A stretch of 15,908 nt of DNA from Knufia peltigerae. Its lineage: Eukaryota > Ascomycota > Eurotiomycetes > Chaetothyriales > Trichomeriaceae. The position numbers and the translations under genes were made by a program. The stretch covers positions 11,102-27,009 of the forward strand of contig JAPDRN010000235.1 in NCBI GenBank assembly GCA_030247855.1, written 5' to 3'. Positions 13,576 through 15,908 of the stretch are shown one piece after another. Numbering within the stretch: position 1 is the stretch's first letter; the number at the start of each line of letters is the position of its first letter. Below the pieces are notes generated by a model that saw only the letters and a list, made by a program, of their open reading frames with translations, ran no database searches and was not told the origin of the DNA.

Positions 13576-14280
13576 TCAGGCGCCCACGTCGAACAGCCTG
13601 CGGAAAGCTGCCTGCCCGGCTGGCGTGACCTGCAGTTCGCGCCGCCCCTCGAGGCGACGCAGCCAGCGGTTCTGCAGGAAGCTCTCCAGCATGGCTTCGC
13701 CGACCATGCCGGCCATGTGCGGGCGACGCTCGGTGCAGTCCAGGCAGCCACGGCAGTAGCGCTCGGGCTTCACCTGCGGCGATCGTTCGATCAGCTCTGC
13801 CAGCGGCTCGCCCACGGCGCGCAGGACAGCGGCGCCATCAGCCGTCATCTGCCAATGGCCTGCAGCCGCGGTGATCGCTCCGATGCCCAGCAGGTGATCG
13901 GAGATGGCGACAGCGTATTCACCCGCCAAGTGTCGATAGCAGCTGCGTGCCCGGCGGAAGCCGGCATCGACCCGGACGGTTCGCGGAGAGAGCGGTGGCA
14001 GTTGATCGCTGAAACGCAGGATGCCTTCCAGCATGTCGGCGACCTCGGTCGAGGCGAGCCGGTGATAACGGTGACGCCCCTGTACCGCCACGACCAGGAT
14101 GCCGCCATCGAGCAACCGCCGTAGATGACTGCTTGCCGTCTGCGGCGAGATGCCAGCCACGCCGGCCAGCTCGGAGGCCGTGTGCGCGCGGCCATCCATC
14201 AACGTCAACAGCATGGCCGCGCGTGCGTGGTCGCCGACCAATGTGCCGACATTGATGAAAGAGCGGGAGGTCTGGGCCAT
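13576..14280 (-). CDS. ArsR-type winged-helix regulator with a C-terminal CX2CX2C motif
   Basis: A 234-residue regulator. Residues 10-85 are an ArsR winged helix with recognition segment AGVAGISPQTASSHLRRLLD (39-58) and wing VQGRHRYHRLAS (66-77). The C-terminal half carries YCRGCLDCTERRPHMAG: Cys176, Cys179, Cys182 and His188 form a possible metal or redox site. Homologues share the CLDxTERRPHxAG core; the third cysteine is where many have an aromatic residue, as far as I recall. The ATG at 14280 removes 30 unlikely residues of a longer frame. It is divergent from a flavin reductase family gene with 105 bases and two inverted repeats between them, so it probably represses that gene and itself. 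Inducer unknown. Confidence 0.9.
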   Translation of the reverse strand: MAQTSRSFINVGTLVGDHARAAMLLTLMDGRAHTASELAGVAGISPQTASSHLRRLLDGGILVVAVQGRHRYHRLASTEVADMLEGILRFSDQLPPLSPRTVRVDAGFRRARSCYRHLAGEYAVAISDHLLGIGAITAAAGHWQMTADGAAVLRAVGEPLAELIERSPQVKPERYCRGCLDCTERRPHMAGMVGEAMLESFLQNRWLRRLEGRRELQVTPAGQAAFRRLFDVGA

Positions 14281-14289
14281 GGCCGCATT

Positions 14290-14330
14290 GTGGCACGCCC
14301 CCTGCCACGCATCATTCGACCCGGATCGAA
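14290..14330. promoter_or_regulatory. Two inverted repeats, probable operator of the ArsR-type regulator
   Basis: TTCGACCCGGATCGAA (14315-14330) is a 16-base palindrome with a single mismatched pair. GTGGCA-N7-TGCCAC (14290-14308) is a second perfect inverted repeat beside it. Both lie in the 105-base divergent promoter between the regulator and the flavin reductase gene, where an ArsR dimer would bind. Confidence 0.6.
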
Positions 14331-14385
14331 GCTTCCGCGCCTTTGCACAGGGCACAGTGATCGCCCGCAACCAACGAGTTCAAGC

Positions 14386-15027
14386 ATGCCATCGGAAGAC
14401 CTCCAACGCCGCTGCATCCGTCCCTCCGTGCTCTACCCGGGAACGCCGGTGGTGCTGATGACCACGCTGAATGAAGACGGCAGTGCGAACATCAGCCCGC
14501 TTTCGTCATTCTGGGCGTTGGGCGACCGCGTGGTGCTCGGCATCGGCGAACAGGGCCAAGGCTGCAGCAACCTCCTGGCACGCGGCGAATGCGTACTGAA
14601 CTTCGCAGATGCCACGCAGGCGGCGCAGGTCGAAGCCATCGCCCGCGCCACCGCGCGCACCCCTGTGCCGGATTCGAAGCGTGACATGGGCTACGTGCAT
14701 GTGCGTGACAAGTTCGCACTGGGTGGCTTCAGCCCAGTCGACTCGGTGCAGGTGGCACCACCGGCGATCGCCGAATGCCCGCTGCAGGTGGAGGTCGCGC
14801 TGCTTGCCTCGCATCGGCCCAGCGGAACGCAGGATCAGGGCTTCATGATCGTCGAAGGACGGATCTGCCAAGTGCATGCACACGAGGCGATCACCATCGC
14901 CGGCACCCAGCACATCGACGTGCAGCGCTGGGCACCGTTGATCTACCTGTTCCGCCACTATGTGGGCACCACCACGCCGGTGGCGCGCAATTTCCGCGCC
15001 GACGATCCGGCGCCAGCCGCGGCTTGA
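14386..15027 (+). CDS. Flavin reductase family protein (FMN-binding split barrel)
   Basis: A 213-residue cytoplasmic protein with the flavin-reductase-like split barrel: PVVLMTTLNEDGSANISPLS (21-40), FWALGDRVVLGIG and NLLARGECVLNF give the first flavin-binding strands, and QVEVALLASHRP with MIVEGRICQVH the later ones. Members of the DIM6/NtaB group bind FMN and reduce it with NAD(P)H or act as flavoredoxins; the partner here is unknown. The ATG at 14386 fits the divergent promoter and the beginning of the domain. The ArsR-type gene is read in the opposite direction and likely controls it. Its stop is 46 bases from the convergent DUF998 gene. Confidence 0.88.
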   Translation: MPSEDLQRRCIRPSVLYPGTPVVLMTTLNEDGSANISPLSSFWALGDRVVLGIGEQGQGCSNLLARGECVLNFADATQAAQVEAIARATARTPVPDSKRDMGYVHVRDKFALGGFSPVDSVQVAPPAIAECPLQVEVALLASHRPSGTQDQGFMIVEGRICQVHAHEAITIAGTQHIDVQRWAPLIYLFRHYVGTTTPVARNFRADDPAPAAA

Positions 15028-15047
15028 ACATCTGGCTGCACACTGCC

Positions 15048-15069
15048 AGCGCTTGATACAAGAAGCGCT
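15048..15069. terminator. Hairpin between convergent genes, possible weak terminator
   Basis: AGCGCTT (15048-15054) and AAGCGCT (15063-15069) form a perfect 7-base stem with an 8-base loop between two convergent stop codons. There is no long T run on either side, so intrinsic termination would be weak. Confidence 0.4.
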
Positions 15070-15073
15070 TGGC

Positions 15074-15646
15074 TCAACCGCGGAATCGACGCAGCTCCAG
15101 CGCCGCGAGGGTGTACCAGCCGAACGCCGGCAGCAGCGCAAGGCGCTGAGTGAGGCCGCGATAGGGCTCCGGATCGAAGCCGGACATCATCAGCCACAGA
15201 TAGGCCATCCCCAGCAGCGAGCTGGCGCGCGCGAACCATGCCATCCACGTGGACGCCTGCGGTCCCAGCTCTGCCAGGAACAGCAGCGGGGTGAGGATAG
15301 AGAAGATGCCGATGCCATAGAGGCCATGCATGGGGCTGCCGATGGTGAAGACGCCATTGCTGACCATGGACACCCCGAACAGGGTGGAGGTGAGCACCGT
15401 GAGCGCGAAACGGCGGCCCTGGGCGAGCAACGCGAGGCTGAAGAGGATGATGGCCGAGCCACTGACCACAGGGCCGACCTGCACCGCCTTGGCCGGCAGC
15501 CCCGGCATCAGGCCCATCTCGCTGAGGTGCTGCGAGACCGGGTGGTAGCCGGGCACGGTGAATGCAAACGCGATCAGTGCCAGCATCGCGCCGAGGGGGA
15601 TGTACACGGCCTGCTGGATCGCCAGGTTTCTCACTGCGGTCACCAC
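15074..15646 (-). CDS. DUF998-type multi-pass membrane protein
   Basis: A 190-residue inner-membrane protein with about six hydrophobic helices (near 13-31, 57-75, 80-98, 108-126, 134-152, 166-182). The segment YHPVSQHLSEMG after the first helix and the overall layout match DUF998, whose function is unknown. The frame opens with GTG at 15646; the next methionine, in the first helix, would remove that helix, so I keep the GTG. The Shine-Dalgarno is weak. It converges on the flavin reductase gene and lies downstream of tRNA-Cys, separated from it by the tRNA terminator. Confidence 0.85.
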   Translation of the reverse strand: MVTAVRNLAIQQAVYIPLGAMLALIAFAFTVPGYHPVSQHLSEMGLMPGLPAKAVQVGPVVSGSAIILFSLALLAQGRRFALTVLTSTLFGVSMVSNGVFTIGSPMHGLYGIGIFSILTPLLFLAELGPQASTWMAWFARASSLLGMAYLWLMMSGFDPEPYRGLTQRLALLPAFGWYTLAALELRRFRG

Positions 15647-15738
15647 TGCAGAAGAGGAGAGCGGCGACGTTAGCAGCCGGCCCCGCTGGGTCGCATGTGC
15701 ATTTTGATACAGCCTTCCGACGCCGGACTGCGCGCAAA

Positions 15739-15768
15739 GAAAAAGCCCTGACCGTAATCAGGGCTTTT
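15739..15768 (-). terminator. Rho-independent terminator of tRNA-Cys
   Basis: On the minus strand AAAAGCCCTGA and TCAGGGCTTTT form an 11-base stem with a 6-base loop, followed by further T residues (TTTTTCTTT). It begins five bases after the tRNA-Cys CCA end. The flanking A and T runs make it effective in both directions, but only the tRNA lies immediately upstream of it. Confidence 0.92.
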
Positions 15769-15772
15769 CAAT

Positions 15773-15846
15773 TGGAGGCCTCAAGCGGAATCGAACCGCT
15801 GTAAACGGATTTGCAATCCGGTGCATAGCCACTCTGCCATGAGGCC
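15773..15846 (-). tRNA. tRNA-Cys (anticodon GCA)
   Basis: GGCCTCA pairs with TGAGGCC in the acceptor stem; the anticodon loop TTGCAAA places GCA at 15814-15812; the T arm is AGCGG-TTCGATT-CCGCT. The discriminator base is U, the main identity base for cysteinyl-tRNA synthetase, and CCA is encoded. The anticodon stem has four good pairs and a mismatched outer pair. Confidence 0.97.
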
Positions 15847-15883
15847 AACGTACTGCGATCAGGAACGACGCCCCTGACATGAC

Positions 15884-15900
15884 AAAACCCCGCGATGGGG
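15884..15900 (-). terminator. Probable terminator of a gene beyond the right edge
   Basis: On the minus strand CCCC-ATCGC-GGGG is followed by TTTT, with GACA/TGTC (15881-15884 and 15903-15906) able to pair outside it. It would end a transcript coming from the right, upstream of tRNA-Cys. The stem is short. Confidence 0.5.
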
Positions 15901-15908
15901 CCTGTCGG

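Noticed and set aside
1..15908. CRISPR array, insertion sequence or complete prophage
   Set aside because: No spaced repeat array, transposase or terminal inverted repeats, and no phage structural genes were found; only remnants (integrase stub, Cro/CI pair) are present.

Overview
The window looks like chromosomal DNA of a GC-rich gammaproteobacterium of the Xanthomonadaceae, most likely Stenotrophomonas or a close relative. The grounds are the codon use, the TraB/GumN protein, the gene repertoire and the FNR-type boxes. This is judged by eye, without a database search. Genes are densely packed on both strands, and many convergent or same-strand neighbours are 1 to 60 bases apart.

Left part (1-3726, all minus strand): a TraB/GumN-family secreted protein lacking both signature histidines, a stand-alone BLUF blue-light sensor with every flavin-contact residue at canonical spacing, a TviB-type UDP-N-acetylglucosamine 6-dehydrogenase, and the N-terminal half of a membrane-anchored FMN-binding glutamate-synthase-family protein that runs off the left edge.

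Integration scar (3842-5046): an intact tRNA-Leu(UAA) is followed by arm-site-like repeats, the N-terminal stub of a tyrosine integrase, a plus-strand terminator, a small secreted protein of unknown function and a frame-disrupted gene. This is probably what remains of an island inserted at the tRNA.

Low-oxygen cluster (5087-8489): hemN, a group III truncated haemoglobin, and divergently a 93-residue two-helix membrane protein coupled to a CcoG-like polyferredoxin that lacks the C-terminal periplasmic domain. A perfect FNR box (7033-7046) sits between the divergent arms and a near-perfect one (6531-6544) precedes hemN. The genes therefore look like one Fnr/Anr-controlled unit for haem synthesis, globin chemistry and membrane Fe-S redox.

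Middle (8491-10368): a small unknown gene, a gene-free AT-richer stretch with a 20-base palindrome, a divergent Cro-like/CI-like regulator pair that looks like a phage switch remnant, then a fluoride riboswitch and the fluoride channel gene crcB.

Right part (10372-15908): an AraC regulator, an AAA_33-type ATPase whose Walker A lysine is arginine, a secreted alpha/beta hydrolase, a small unknown gene, an ArsR-type regulator with a three-cysteine motif divergent from a flavin reductase family gene with palindromes between them, a DUF998 membrane protein, and a minus-strand tRNA-Cys(GCA) with its terminator.
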